This document shows, in pieces, positions 38,106-45,869 of a DNA stretch of 53,156 nucleotides. Origin of the DNA: Minisyncoccota bacterium (GTDB lineage: Bacteria > Patescibacteriota > Minisyncoccia > Minisyncoccales > JAQTVQ01); the NCBI GenBank assembly GCA_028706715.1, contig JAQTVQ010000005.1, positions 1 to 53,156 of the forward strand, in the 5' to 3' direction. The translations under genes were made by a program, and so were the position numbers. Each line of letters opens with the position of its first letter. The stretch's first letter is position 1. The notes beneath the pieces were generated by a model. It was not told the origin of the DNA. It did no database searches and was given only the letters and a program-made list of their open reading frames with translations.

Positions 38106-38639
38106 ATGGAGATAAAGCAAATCATTGTTGGAAAATTGCAGACGAACTGTTATCTTTTTGTCTCTCAAAAAGAAGCGGCTGTTATTGATCCGGGCGGAGA
38201 GCCCGGGAAGATTTTGCTTGAGATGGAAAAAACAAAAGCCAAAATAAAATATATCATCAACACCCATTATCATTTTGACCATGTATCCGCCAACGAGGAA
38301 TTAAAAGAGGCGACAGGAGCCGAAATTTTGATTCATGAAGATGAAAAGAATTTTATATCTTTTCATCCTGATATTTTTTTAAAAGAAGGGCAAAAGATAG
38401 AAGTAGGAAAGGAAAAACTGGAAGTTTTCCATACTCCGGGACACAGCAAAGGAGGCATTTGTTTGCTGGGAAGAGGGTTTATTTTCAGCGGGGACACTCT
38501 TTTTGACGGCTCTTATGGAAGAGTGGATCTGCCCGGAGGGTCTGCCGAAGAAATGGCCGGATCTTTGGAAAAACTGGCAAAAGTTATCCAAGCGGGAACA
38601 ACGGTTTACCCCGGGCATGGCAAAGTTTTTAGATATTAA
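38106..38639 (+). CDS. MBL-fold metallo-hydrolase (glyoxalase II-like)
   Basis: A 177-residue metallo-beta-lactamase-fold hydrolase. The metal site is THYHFDH (His54, His56, Asp58, His59), with FHTPGHSKGG, FSGDTLF and TTVYPGHG following. This compact form resembles YcbL-type glyoxalase II relatives that cleave thioesters. Cytoplasmic. Substrate not determined. A hairpin terminator lies at 38750. Confidence 0.9.
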   Translation: MEIKQIIVGKLQTNCYLFVSQKEAAVIDPGGEPGKILLEMEKTKAKIKYIINTHYHFDHVSANEELKEATGAEILIHEDEKNFISFHPDIFLKEGQKIEVGKEKLEVFHTPGHSKGGICLLGRGFIFSGDTLFDGSYGRVDLPGGSAEEMAGSLEKLAKVIQAGTTVYPGHGKVFRY

Positions 38640-38749
38640 GGATTGCAATAAAAATAGCCTGTTTGGCGGGTAGAAATGATATTTTTTTATCCGGAAGGTT
38701 TAGATAAAATCAATTTGCGTGACGCTATAAAGATATACCAAGGTATGGT

Positions 38750-38773
38750 AATCGGGTGTTCGCCCGATTTTTT
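38750..38773 (+). terminator. Intrinsic terminator
   Basis: AATCGGG pairs with CCCGATT around TGTTCG, followed by a T-run. It lies 111 bases after the MBL-fold gene and before the flavoprotein gene. Confidence 0.8.
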
Positions 38774-38916
38774 AAAATGTTACAAACACTATACAGCATC
38801 AATATTTTTTGCTAATAACATATCTAAGTAATTTTAATTGGATATTACCATAACAAACCTGATTGTTTTTTAGATAAGATTAGGCTTTTATCTAATTTTG
38901 GGGAAACTTTATACAT

Positions 38917-40260
38917 ATGAAATATGATGCGGTAATTATAGGCGCCGGTCCGGGAGGTATTGCGGCCGCCAGAAGAATGCTGGAAAAAGGTAAAAAAGTT
39001 TTAATCATAGAAGCTGGGACAGAGAACAAATCTAGGAGGTGTCCCGTTCTTTTCAGCGGAAAAAAGTGCGCTGGGTGCGGAGGAAAATGCCAAATTATCA
39101 GCGGAGTGGGAGGAGCTTGCAGTTCCGTCAGCTGCGGAATATTGTCAAAATATCCTGCTGGCAGCGGGCTTAAAAAGCTATTGGGCAAAGAAACGCTTTT
39201 GGAATTGGAAGATCAAGTTTTGGATTGGATTGGAGATACGGGTAGAAATATTTTTAATGTTGTGGATCCCGACGTGGATCAGCAAATATACAGGCTTTCA
39301 AATAATGAAGATATTACGATAAAAACATATCAGAGTTTAAGCGTTGAAGGAGAAAGATTTGAAAACTTGATGAATAATCTCTTAAGAGAAATCATTTCTC
39401 TTGGGGCGGAAATAAAATTTAACGAAAGAGTGAATAAAATAAGCGGTTCCGAAGGAGTTTTTCGCGTTTTTACCGATATTGGAAGTTATTTTGCCAAAAA
39501 TATAATTATAGCGACTGGACGGGCAGGGAACAGCGAAATGCTGAAACTTATGGAAGAAATAGGAGTGGAAGTCTCCGGAGTAGGAGGGTATATCGGCGTT
39601 AGATTTGAAGACAGAGCAAGTAAAATATTGGTTGAGCTAAGGGAAAAAGTGCTTGATCCCAAGTTTAAGAGGGATAAAACGAGACTGTTTTGTTTTTGCC
39701 CGGAAGGAAAGGTTGTGGCCATGAGCGTTCCAAATTGTTTTGCCGGAAAGCCGATAGACAGCACAGAGGGTTGCGTATGGGAAGGGTCTCCTTGGGGAAA
39801 TTTTTCAGTGCAAAAAGAAATATTTTTTGGCGATACCGCCGAATATTTCCAATGGGAAAAATCTTTCGTGGAAAAATATATGAAAATATCAGGAGGATTT
39901 TTAATAGGGCAATCATTAAAAACAGCGATGAATAATTCTGCTCCAAAAGCTACGGGTTCCAGCATTGAGAACAGGTATACTTGCGGATCAGTTAAAAATT
40001 TGATAGGCGAAGAGATAGTAGATGAAATGATAGATTTTTTGATAGATATTGATAATATTTTAGAAAATCAAATTATTACTGACGAATGCCATATTTTTGC
40101 TCCAGAGCTTCATTTGTGGCCGAAAATAATGGTTGACGGATATTTGCGAGCAGGAAACGGCATTTACGTTATAGGAGATGTATCAGGCGTTGCCCGCGGA
40201 ATTATGCAGGCTCAAGTTATGGGCTTGCGCGCCGCTGACGGCGTATTGGCCGATAATTAA
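38917..40260 (+). CDS. FAD-dependent dehydrogenase, COG2509-like
   Basis: A 447-residue flavoprotein. The FAD-binding Rossmann motif is VIIGAGPGGIAAAR (6-19), and the C-terminal FAD motif is GIYVIGDVSGVARGIMQAQVMGLRAA. Between them the layout follows COG2509 (uncharacterised FAD-dependent dehydrogenases). A cysteine-rich stretch (42-75: CPVLFSGKKCAGCGGKC then ACSSVSCG) could hold a disulfide or metal. No neighbour gives the substrate. The Nudix gene follows after 22 bases. Confidence 0.85.
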   Translation: MKYDAVIIGAGPGGIAAARRMLEKGKKVLIIEAGTENKSRRCPVLFSGKKCAGCGGKCQIISGVGGACSSVSCGILSKYPAGSGLKKLLGKETLLELEDQVLDWIGDTGRNIFNVVDPDVDQQIYRLSNNEDITIKTYQSLSVEGERFENLMNNLLREIISLGAEIKFNERVNKISGSEGVFRVFTDIGSYFAKNIIIATGRAGNSEMLKLMEEIGVEVSGVGGYIGVRFEDRASKILVELREKVLDPKFKRDKTRLFCFCPEGKVVAMSVPNCFAGKPIDSTEGCVWEGSPWGNFSVQKEIFFGDTAEYFQWEKSFVEKYMKISGGFLIGQSLKTAMNNSAPKATGSSIENRYTCGSVKNLIGEEIVDEMIDFLIDIDNILENQIITDECHIFAPELHLWPKIMVDGYLRAGNGIYVIGDVSGVARGIMQAQVMGLRAADGVLADN

Positions 40261-40282
40261 ATAATTACAATAATATAAAAAT

Positions 40283-40708
40283 ATGCTGGAAAATGAAAAA
40301 AAGGTCCTTGTCGGTTTGGGAGTTATAATTCTTCGGGATGACGGAAAAATTTTAATAGGCAAAAGAAAAGGGAAGTTTGTCCCGGAATACTCTATTCCCG
40401 GCGGCCACTTAGATATGGGGGAAACTTTTGAAGAAGGAGCGTCCAGGGAGGTTAAAGAAGAAACAGGAATGGAAATAAAAAATCCAAAAGTAGTAAGCGT
40501 TTCAAACAATTTGGAAACTTATAAAAAAACAGGCCGCCATTACATATCTGTTAATTTACTGGCAACCGAGTTCAAAGGAGAACCGAAAGTGATGGAACCG
40601 GATAAATGCAGCGGTTATATATGGTGCGATCCGAAAAAGGTTCCGGAGCCTCATTTTGAGGCCAGCAGGAGAGGGTTGGAAATGTATTTTAAAAAGCAGA
40701 TAAGCTGA
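40283..40708 (+). CDS. Nudix hydrolase
   Basis: A 141-residue Nudix enzyme. The Nudix box is complete from Gly41 to Gly62: GHLDMGETFEEGASREVKEETG. The start LVGLGVIILRDDGKILIGKRKG and the small size resemble MutT-type NTP pyrophosphohydrolases or ADP-ribose pyrophosphatases. Which substrate is used cannot be told. It is terminated by the hairpin at 40717. Confidence 0.92.
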   Translation: MLENEKKVLVGLGVIILRDDGKILIGKRKGKFVPEYSIPGGHLDMGETFEEGASREVKEETGMEIKNPKVVSVSNNLETYKKTGRHYISVNLLATEFKGEPKVMEPDKCSGYIWCDPKKVPEPHFEASRRGLEMYFKKQIS

Positions 40709-40716
40709 TAATTTTT

Positions 40717-40756
40717 AGAAAACAATCTGCTTTAAAGCCGATTGTTTTCTTTTTTG
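40717..40756 (+). terminator. Intrinsic terminator after the Nudix gene
   Basis: AGAAAACAATC (40717-40727) pairs with GATTGTTTTCT (40740-40750) and is followed by TTTTT. Confidence 0.85.
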
Positions 40757-40850
40757 CGGCTTTGGCGGGATGGATTCTACATTACGGAGAAGTTTTTCGC
40801 CTTTATTTTTATTTTTAGCGGGATTATAATATTATTATAATCATAATATT

Positions 40851-41876
40851 ATGCTGTTTTTAAATCCTTATTCTATTCCGCCGCTGATTGTGTCAATTCT
40901 TTTTTTGCTTTTGGGCTCGGCGATTTATTTCAAGAATAAAAAGTCAAAAGTTAATATTGCCTTTGCTTTAATTTCTATTGTTACTTTTTGGTGGCAGTTC
41001 TCTTGGTTTATACTTTTCAACACGCAGGACGTATTTTTGGCTTCAATTTTGGTAAGATTCGGCTACGTCGGGATAATCTTTATTCCCGTATTTTTTTACC
41101 ATTTTTTTCTTGAATTTTTGGACAAAAACAAGGGGCTTGATAGAAAATTTCTTTTTTTCATATACGGTCTTTCTATCTTCTTTGAATTCTTTTTGCTTTT
41201 TACGGATTTTTTTATACAGGGATATTACGAATATTTTTGGGGAGTTTATCCAAAAGCCGCATGGCTGCATCTTGTTTATTTATTCTTTTTGGCTTTGGGT
41301 TCTTCCAGGGTGGTATATCTTCTTTTTATCTCTTGGAGAAAGAGCAGAGAGGTTGATATTGTTAGATCAAAACAGATAAAACTTTTGCTAATCGGTTTTC
41401 TTATTTATTTTTCGGCCGCTTCTGATTTTTTAGTCAATTACGGGGTGGAATTCTATCCGGTCGGATTTATTTTTGTCTTGATCTGTATGTCTTTGATTGC
41501 TTACGCAATTTCCAAATATCATATGTTTGATGTAAAAATTATTTTGACGGAATTGTTTGTCGGGATTATGTCTGTTACCTCCTTAGCGGAATCTCTGCTT
41601 TTTTACGATTTTTGGTCTAAACTTTTCGGCTTTAGCGTTTTTATTATATTTTGTTTTATGGGCTTTTTGCTTATAAGATATACTACCCGAGAAGTTAAGG
41701 CTAAGGAATTTTTTGAGCAAAAGGTCCAAGAAAGAACTAAGGAGCTGGCTCTTGCGAATAAAGAGCTGCAAGAAAGTAACGACGAGCTGAAAAGATGGTA
41801 CCAGCTAACCATAGGCCGGGAAGTGCGTATGGCCGAGCTAAAAGAGAAAATTAAGGAGATGGAGGGGGAAAGATAA
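40851..41876 (+). CDS. 7TM sensor protein with coiled-coil tail, no kinase domain (1)
   Basis: A 341-residue membrane protein. Seven helices (about 5 to 218) match the N-terminal 7TM region found on histidine kinases; two further helices (about 228-268) lead into a cytoplasmic coiled coil, RTKELALANKELQESNDELKRW, then YQLTIGREVRMAELKEKIKEM and the stop. In related kinases a VGRELKMIELKxEI segment stands before catalytic or PAS domains, so the output part is absent here. Its last 36 codons are identical in DNA to the next gene. It is probably a receptor that signals through a partner kinase. TAA-A-ATG links it to the second copy. Confidence 0.85.
   Translation: MLFLNPYSIPPLIVSILFLLLGSAIYFKNKKSKVNIAFALISIVTFWWQFSWFILFNTQDVFLASILVRFGYVGIIFIPVFFYHFFLEFLDKNKGLDRKFLFFIYGLSIFFEFFLLFTDFFIQGYYEYFWGVYPKAAWLHLVYLFFLALGSSRVVYLLFISWRKSREVDIVRSKQIKLLLIGFLIYFSAASDFLVNYGVEFYPVGFIFVLICMSLIAYAISKYHMFDVKIILTELFVGIMSVTSLAESLLFYDFWSKLFGFSVFIIFCFMGFLLIRYTTREVKAKEFFEQKVQERTKELALANKELQESNDELKRWYQLTIGREVRMAELKEKIKEMEGER
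41760..41867 (+). repeat. 108-bp direct repeat, copy 1 (3' end of 7TM gene 1)
   Basis: Identical base for base to 42757-42864, 997 bases downstream, while the rest of the two genes is much less alike. Confidence 0.95.
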
Positions 41877-41877
41877 A

Positions 41878-42873
41878 ATGTTAATAATATATCTTACTAT
41901 ATCAAGTTTTATAAATGCCATTACCACGACTGTCTTGGGAATTTTAGTTTATATAAAAAACAGAAAAAATCTTTTAAATAAAACTTTTTCTCTTTTTTGC
42001 GCAAGCGTTGCCGCATGGTCATGGCCTTATTTTCTTTGGATGCTCATCGGCAAAACTCAAGAGTCGGCTCTTTTTTGGTCTACGGCTCTTAATGTAGGAG
42101 CTATTTTCACTCCGATTACTTATCTTCATTTTGTTTCTGTTTTCTTGAAAATATATGAAGAAAAAAAGAAGCTGATAAAAATCGGATGGATTTTTTCTTT
42201 ACTGGTTTTTATAACAGGATTTACTCCTTTATTCATAAAGGGAGTTAGGCCCCAAGGTTTAATTGATTGGTATCCTGTCCCCGGTCCGGCCTACCATCCC
42301 TTCCTTTTAGTCTTTGGTATTTTTGTTTTTTATTGCTGGTATTTAATGTTTAAAGCATTAAAAAAGAATAAAGGAGAATCCGGGCTTCCGATAAGATATG
42401 TATTGATAGGAACATTGCTTGGTTTTACCGGCGGAGCCACTAATTTTTTAAATTTATACAATATTCCCATTCCTCCTTACGGACACGGCTTGGTAGTTTT
42501 TGTATTTATTTTTACCGGTTTGGCAATTTTGAAATATCATTTGTTTGAAATAAGAATAGTTTTGACCGAGCTTTTGGTTTTTACCATAGCGGGAATTTCA
42601 TTGGTTCAAGCTTTTCTCTTTCAGACTTTTTGGACTAAACTTTTAGGACTCGGAGTTTTTGGATTATTTTGCCTTATAGGCTATCTTTTAATTAAGAGTA
42701 TGCACAAAGAGATTCAAGCCAAAGATGAGCTGGAACAGAAAGTCCGGGACCGCACCAAAGAGCTGCAAGAAAGTAACGACGAGCTGAAAAGATGGTACCA
42801 GCTAACCATAGGCCGGGAAGTGCGTATGGCCGAGCTAAAAGAGAAAATTAAGGAGATGGAGGGGAAGAAATAG
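41878..42873 (+). CDS. 7TM sensor protein with coiled-coil tail, no kinase domain (2)
   Basis: A 331-residue relative of the preceding protein with the same layout: 7TM region, two extra helices (around IRIVLTELLVFTIAGISLVQAFLF), and a coiled coil with the tail WYQLTIGREVRMAELKEKIKEM. No HisKA or HATPase follows; the gene stops just after the tail. The membrane part differs clearly from copy 1, so the two may sense different signals but present the same output helix. Start lies one base after the stop of copy 1, so the two are translated together. Confidence 0.85.
   Translation: MLIIYLTISSFINAITTTVLGILVYIKNRKNLLNKTFSLFCASVAAWSWPYFLWMLIGKTQESALFWSTALNVGAIFTPITYLHFVSVFLKIYEEKKKLIKIGWIFSLLVFITGFTPLFIKGVRPQGLIDWYPVPGPAYHPFLLVFGIFVFYCWYLMFKALKKNKGESGLPIRYVLIGTLLGFTGGATNFLNLYNIPIPPYGHGLVVFVFIFTGLAILKYHLFEIRIVLTELLVFTIAGISLVQAFLFQTFWTKLLGLGVFGLFCLIGYLLIKSMHKEIQAKDELEQKVRDRTKELQESNDELKRWYQLTIGREVRMAELKEKIKEMEGKK
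42757..42864 (+). repeat. 108-bp direct repeat, copy 2 (3' end of 7TM gene 2)
   Basis: Exact match to 41760-41867, including third codon positions, so gene conversion or recent duplication is likely. Confidence 0.95.
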
Positions 42874-42922
42874 CCATTTGTGCTATAATGGCTTTAATAA
42901 TTATCAAATTTAGAAAATTAAT

Positions 42923-43177
42923 ATGATAGGCATAATATTCGGCTTTATTTTTATCGCCCTTGGGCTGGCAACCATGCTGAAGAGCGCGGGCTTAATAGAG
43001 ATTAACCTTGATTTTGGCCTTATCCTTTGGGCTTTGTTCTTTCTGTTTATCGGCTTGAAATTAATTATAAAACCAAAGAAGAACCGCAGCCGTTTTTGGA
43101 GCTGGAAAAATTCTCCTTGCAGCTGTGAAAATTCCGATGCGATCTACGAGCAGAAAAATGATAATCAAAAATTTTAA
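42923..43177 (+). CDS. Small membrane protein, LiaF-TM/DUF5668-like
   Basis: An 84-residue protein with two hydrophobic segments (about 1-20 IGIIFGFIFIALGLATML and 29-48 NLDFGLILWALFFLFIGLKLI) and a basic cytoplasmic tail with two cysteines (CSC). The GLIEINLDFGLILWALFFLFIG pattern is like LiaF/DUF5668 membrane modules. It is followed by the DUF4342 gene after 11 bases, a pairing that suggests envelope-stress work. A -10 box TATAAT at 42885 precedes it. Confidence 0.65.
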   Translation: MIGIIFGFIFIALGLATMLKSAGLIEINLDFGLILWALFFLFIGLKLIIKPKKNRSRFWSWKNSPCSCENSDAIYEQKNDNQKF

Positions 43178-43188
43178 TTTTAAAAGAT

Positions 43189-43437
43189 ATGCCTAAAAAA
43201 GCAAAACAAGAAGAATTCAAAATTTCCGGCACAGAGCTTTTGAAAAAAGTCAAAGAGCTGGTTGCCGAAGGCAATGTCAGGAGAATTATTATTAAAAAAG
43301 AGGACGGAGAGGTTTTGATAGAAATTCCTTTGACGGTAGCCGTCGTTGGAACCGTTTTCGCTCCGGTTCTTGCCGCCATAGGCGCGCTGGCCGCTTTTCT
43401 TACCAGTTGTACGCTGATAGTGGAAAGAAGAGACTAA
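43189..43437 (+). CDS. DUF4342-family protein
   Basis: An 82-residue protein. The N-terminal part EFKISGTELLKKVKELVAEGNVRRIIIK is the DUF4342 pattern (helix then strand), followed by EVLIEIPLTVAVVGTVFAPVLAAIGALAAFLTSCTLIVE, a hydrophobic hairpin likely to lie in or on the membrane. Function is unknown; the family often neighbours LiaF-like membrane proteins, as here. Confidence 0.85.
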   Translation: MPKKAKQEEFKISGTELLKKVKELVAEGNVRRIIIKKEDGEVLIEIPLTVAVVGTVFAPVLAAIGALAAFLTSCTLIVERRD

Positions 43438-43505
43438 ATTTAAAGGCATAAATTAAGCAAAAAAGCGGCGGGGCGGTTGACGCTGGCCGTTTTTTTGTTT
43501 CCGCT

Positions 43506-43772
43506 GTGGGAGAAACGCAGCTTGCTGCCGTTTATTCTATAGGCGATCCTCTCGCCGGAGAGCCGGGAGAAGGATTATTTTCTCATTGGTTTGTTAATCA
43601 AGGAATGCTTCAAGGCAATGCCAATATCCATGATTATGACCAGGATAGCGTAGTTATGGAGCCGAACCAAGTTACAGTTGAAGAAGCCTTTGACTACGCC
43701 GAACAAAATACCAGCGCCGTAAGGAGAAATCCGGTTATAATTGATAACTTTCAGAACGATTTGTTGTTGTAA
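43506..43772 (+). CDS. Small acidic hypothetical protein
   Basis: An 88-residue frame starting with GTG. It is acidic, with GDPLAGEPGEGLFSHWF, then MLQGNANIHDYDQDSVVMEPNQVTVEEAFDYAEQN, and no recognised domain, signal or membrane segment. The strong terminator 14 bases downstream and protein-like composition support a real gene, but no ribosome site is seen and the start is unsure. No match to a known family. Confidence 0.45.
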   Translation: MGETQLAAVYSIGDPLAGEPGEGLFSHWFVNQGMLQGNANIHDYDQDSVVMEPNQVTVEEAFDYAEQNTSAVRRNPVIIDNFQNDLLL

Positions 43773-43786
43773 TAATGTTTGAATGT

Positions 43787-43819
43787 AAAACCCCTTGCCT
43801 TGCAAGGGGTTTTAATTTT
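43787..43819. terminator. Intrinsic terminator
   Basis: AAAACCCCTTGC pairs perfectly with GCAAGGGGTTTT around CTT, followed by a T-rich run. Confidence 0.88.
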
Positions 43820-43852
43820 ATAAAGGAATTTACTTAAAAATAAGAAAAATGT

Positions 43853-43858
43853 TATAAT
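43853..43858 (+). promoter_or_regulatory. -10 box for the HIT gene, leaderless type
   Basis: TATAAT, then six bases (CTTGTT), then the ATG at 43865. Confidence 0.5.
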
Positions 43859-43864
43859 CTTGTT

Positions 43865-44281
43865 ATGGACGATTGTATTTTTTGCAAAATAATAAAAGGC
43901 GAAGTTCCGGCGGTAAAAGTTTACGAAGACGAAAAAACTTTTGCTTTTTTAGAGTTGAATCCTTTGGCCGAAGGGCACACCCTTTTAATTCCCAAAAATC
44001 ATGCCAGTGATATTTTTGATATTGATTCGGAAGATTTAAAAGCCCTTGCCGCGGCGGCGAAAAAGATTTCGTTAAAGATGAAAGAAAGCTTTAAAGCTGA
44101 AGGAGTCAATCTTGTTCAGCGCAGCGGAAAGGCCGCGGAACAAGGAGTTTTTCATTTTCATTTGCATATTATTCCGAGAAAAGCCGGGGACAATATAGAC
44201 ATGGACAGGTGGTGGTTTGAGAAAGCGGACGCTTTCTCAATTGAAGACTTAAGAGAGACAGCCAAGAAAATTGTTTGGTAG
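43865..44281 (+). CDS. HIT-family nucleotide hydrolase/transferase
   Basis: A 138-residue histidine-triad protein. The start DDCIFCKIIKGEVPA with Cys4 and Cys7 (zinc-binding in many members) and the triad HFHLHIIPR (His97, His99, His101) are typical of HinT-like enzymes that split adenosine phosphoramidates or Ap4A-like compounds. Length is normal. Cytoplasmic. It precedes the FtsZ-like gene by 41 bases. Confidence 0.94.
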   Translation: MDDCIFCKIIKGEVPAVKVYEDEKTFAFLELNPLAEGHTLLIPKNHASDIFDIDSEDLKALAAAAKKISLKMKESFKAEGVNLVQRSGKAAEQGVFHFHLHIIPRKAGDNIDMDRWWFEKADAFSIEDLRETAKKIVW

Positions 44282-44322
44282 AAAATTTCGTATCGGTATA
44301 ATTGGTTAGGAGAAAAAGATAT

Positions 44323-45861
44323 ATGGCAAAAAATAAAAAAGAAAAGAAAAGAGAGCCAGTTAAAAAAGAGCCTTTGAGTCCAAAAGGCAAAGCTAAAAAT
44401 TTGCAAAAAACAAGTTTTCAAAAACCTTTTTTGAAGAATAAAAAAAATAAATCAGCAAAGAAGCCGGCAAAGAAGATAAAATCAGAGAAACCAAGCTTGG
44501 CCGAGAAGGAAGAGAAATTTAGAGCGGACGCTTTGGAGGTGAAAAAAGTGGAAGTAAGAGTCGTTGGAATAGGCGGAGGAGGAGGAAATATTGTTTCGGA
44601 ATTATCGCAAAGGCTGGCGGAATTTTCTTCCAAGAAAATAGATTTTGTAGCGGCCAATACCGATATGCAGGCCTTAAAAGCCGTTCCCAAAAGAGTAAAT
44701 TCTTTTGCTTTTGGGAAAGAAATGACAAAAGGCTTGGGCACCGGCCGCAATCGTTTTGTAGGGGAAGCGGCGGCTAAAAAGGAAGAGGAAAGGATAAAGA
44801 ATATTTTTTCGCCTCAAAAAGATTTGTTTATTTTGGTTTCTTCCTTGGGAGGAGGAACGGGAACCGGGGCGACTCCGGTTTTCGCCAAGATAGCCCATGA
44901 TCTTAATTCAAAAACGCTTGGGATTTTTACTTTGCCTTTTGCTTTTGAAGGAAAAGACAAATTAAAATCAGCCCGCGAAGCTTTGGAGAAAATACAAAGC
45001 AATTTAAACGCTGTTTTGGTTCTTCCGAATGACAAAATTTTTCAATTAACAAAAGAGGAAACTCCCTTCCATACCGCGCTTTCTCTTTTGAACAGGCACA
45101 TAGCAAATTCTTTGGAAGGCCTTTTGAGAGTGATCTATATCCCCGGACTTATCAATATTGACTGGGCGGACGTTAAAACCATTTTGGAAGGAAAGAGCCA
45201 AACAGCTTATTTGAATACTGCCCAAGTTTCGGCTTCAATTCCGGCTTTTTCAAAAGATTCTTCTTTGAAGGAAGATAAGTCTGCCGGTGAAAAATCTTTA
45301 GCGGATTCAAAAAAAGAAAAAAGAACGCTGGAAGATTTTGCCAAAGCGCTTTTAATAAGTCCGATTTTGGATTATAATTTTTCGCAAGCCGAGAATATTT
45401 TATTTAATATTGAAAGCTCTAAAAATATTTCCTTGGAACAGCTGATGGCTATTAGCGAAAAAATACATTCAACGGCTCCGCAAGCAAAAATAATCTTTGG
45501 ACTGTCCCAGTCTCCAAATTTAAAGGATGTTATAAAAGCCACTATTTTGGCTACTGGCAGCGCTGAAAAAAAAGCCAAGAAGGCCATTTCCGGAAAGAAA
45601 AGAACAGCCAAAAAAATAAATAAAAAAAATAAAATAAATAAAAAAGAATCTGCCGATGCCGGCGATGAAAAAAAGGAAATAAACACCGAAGAAGAAGATG
45701 AAAAAGAGATTGAAAGAAAAATAAAAATAAGAAGAAACGCTCTTGAGATTAAAAAGGCGGAGAGGGAAGAAACCGAAAAAGAGGACGAGAAAGATAAAAT
45801 TTTTGAAATACCGGCCTTTTTAAGAAGAGGGGACGCTGACAGCGGCCAGCCGGAAGAATAA
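44323..45861 (+). CDS. Divergent FtsZ-like GTPase with basic N-terminal extension
   Basis: A 512-residue tubulin-family protein. About 70 lysine-rich residues precede the GTPase domain (VVGIGGGGGNIV). The nucleotide loop LGGGTGTGATP (175-185), PFAFEG, and the T7 catalytic loop NIDWADV (278-284) are kept. After the T7 loop there is an extra charged segment, and the C-terminus has a long Lys/Glu linker ending in EIPAFLRRG, like the FtsZ tail peptide that binds FtsA/ZipA. The nucleotide-loop block GLGTGRN replaces the usual GLGAGGN. TTG at 44302 is in frame, but the ATG at 44323 is preferred, with GGAG at 44310-44313. No ftsA or ftsQ is near. It may be the main FtsZ or a paralogue. Confidence 0.85.
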   Translation: MAKNKKEKKREPVKKEPLSPKGKAKNLQKTSFQKPFLKNKKNKSAKKPAKKIKSEKPSLAEKEEKFRADALEVKKVEVRVVGIGGGGGNIVSELSQRLAEFSSKKIDFVAANTDMQALKAVPKRVNSFAFGKEMTKGLGTGRNRFVGEAAAKKEEERIKNIFSPQKDLFILVSSLGGGTGTGATPVFAKIAHDLNSKTLGIFTLPFAFEGKDKLKSAREALEKIQSNLNAVLVLPNDKIFQLTKEETPFHTALSLLNRHIANSLEGLLRVIYIPGLINIDWADVKTILEGKSQTAYLNTAQVSASIPAFSKDSSLKEDKSAGEKSLADSKKEKRTLEDFAKALLISPILDYNFSQAENILFNIESSKNISLEQLMAISEKIHSTAPQAKIIFGLSQSPNLKDVIKATILATGSAEKKAKKAISGKKRTAKKINKKNKINKKESADAGDEKKEINTEEEDEKEIERKIKIRRNALEIKKAEREETEKEDEKDKIFEIPAFLRRGDADSGQPEE

Positions 45862-45869
45862 ATATTATT

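Noticed and set aside
38736-38747. Third YerC operator (ATACCAAGGTAT)
   Set aside because: It shares a TACCAARGTA core with the two operators but has different flanks and no matching promoter, so chance cannot be excluded.
41877-42873. Interpretation of the second 7TM gene as a truncated pseudogene
   Set aside because: All three family members end at the same tail, which argues for a deliberate architecture and not random truncation.
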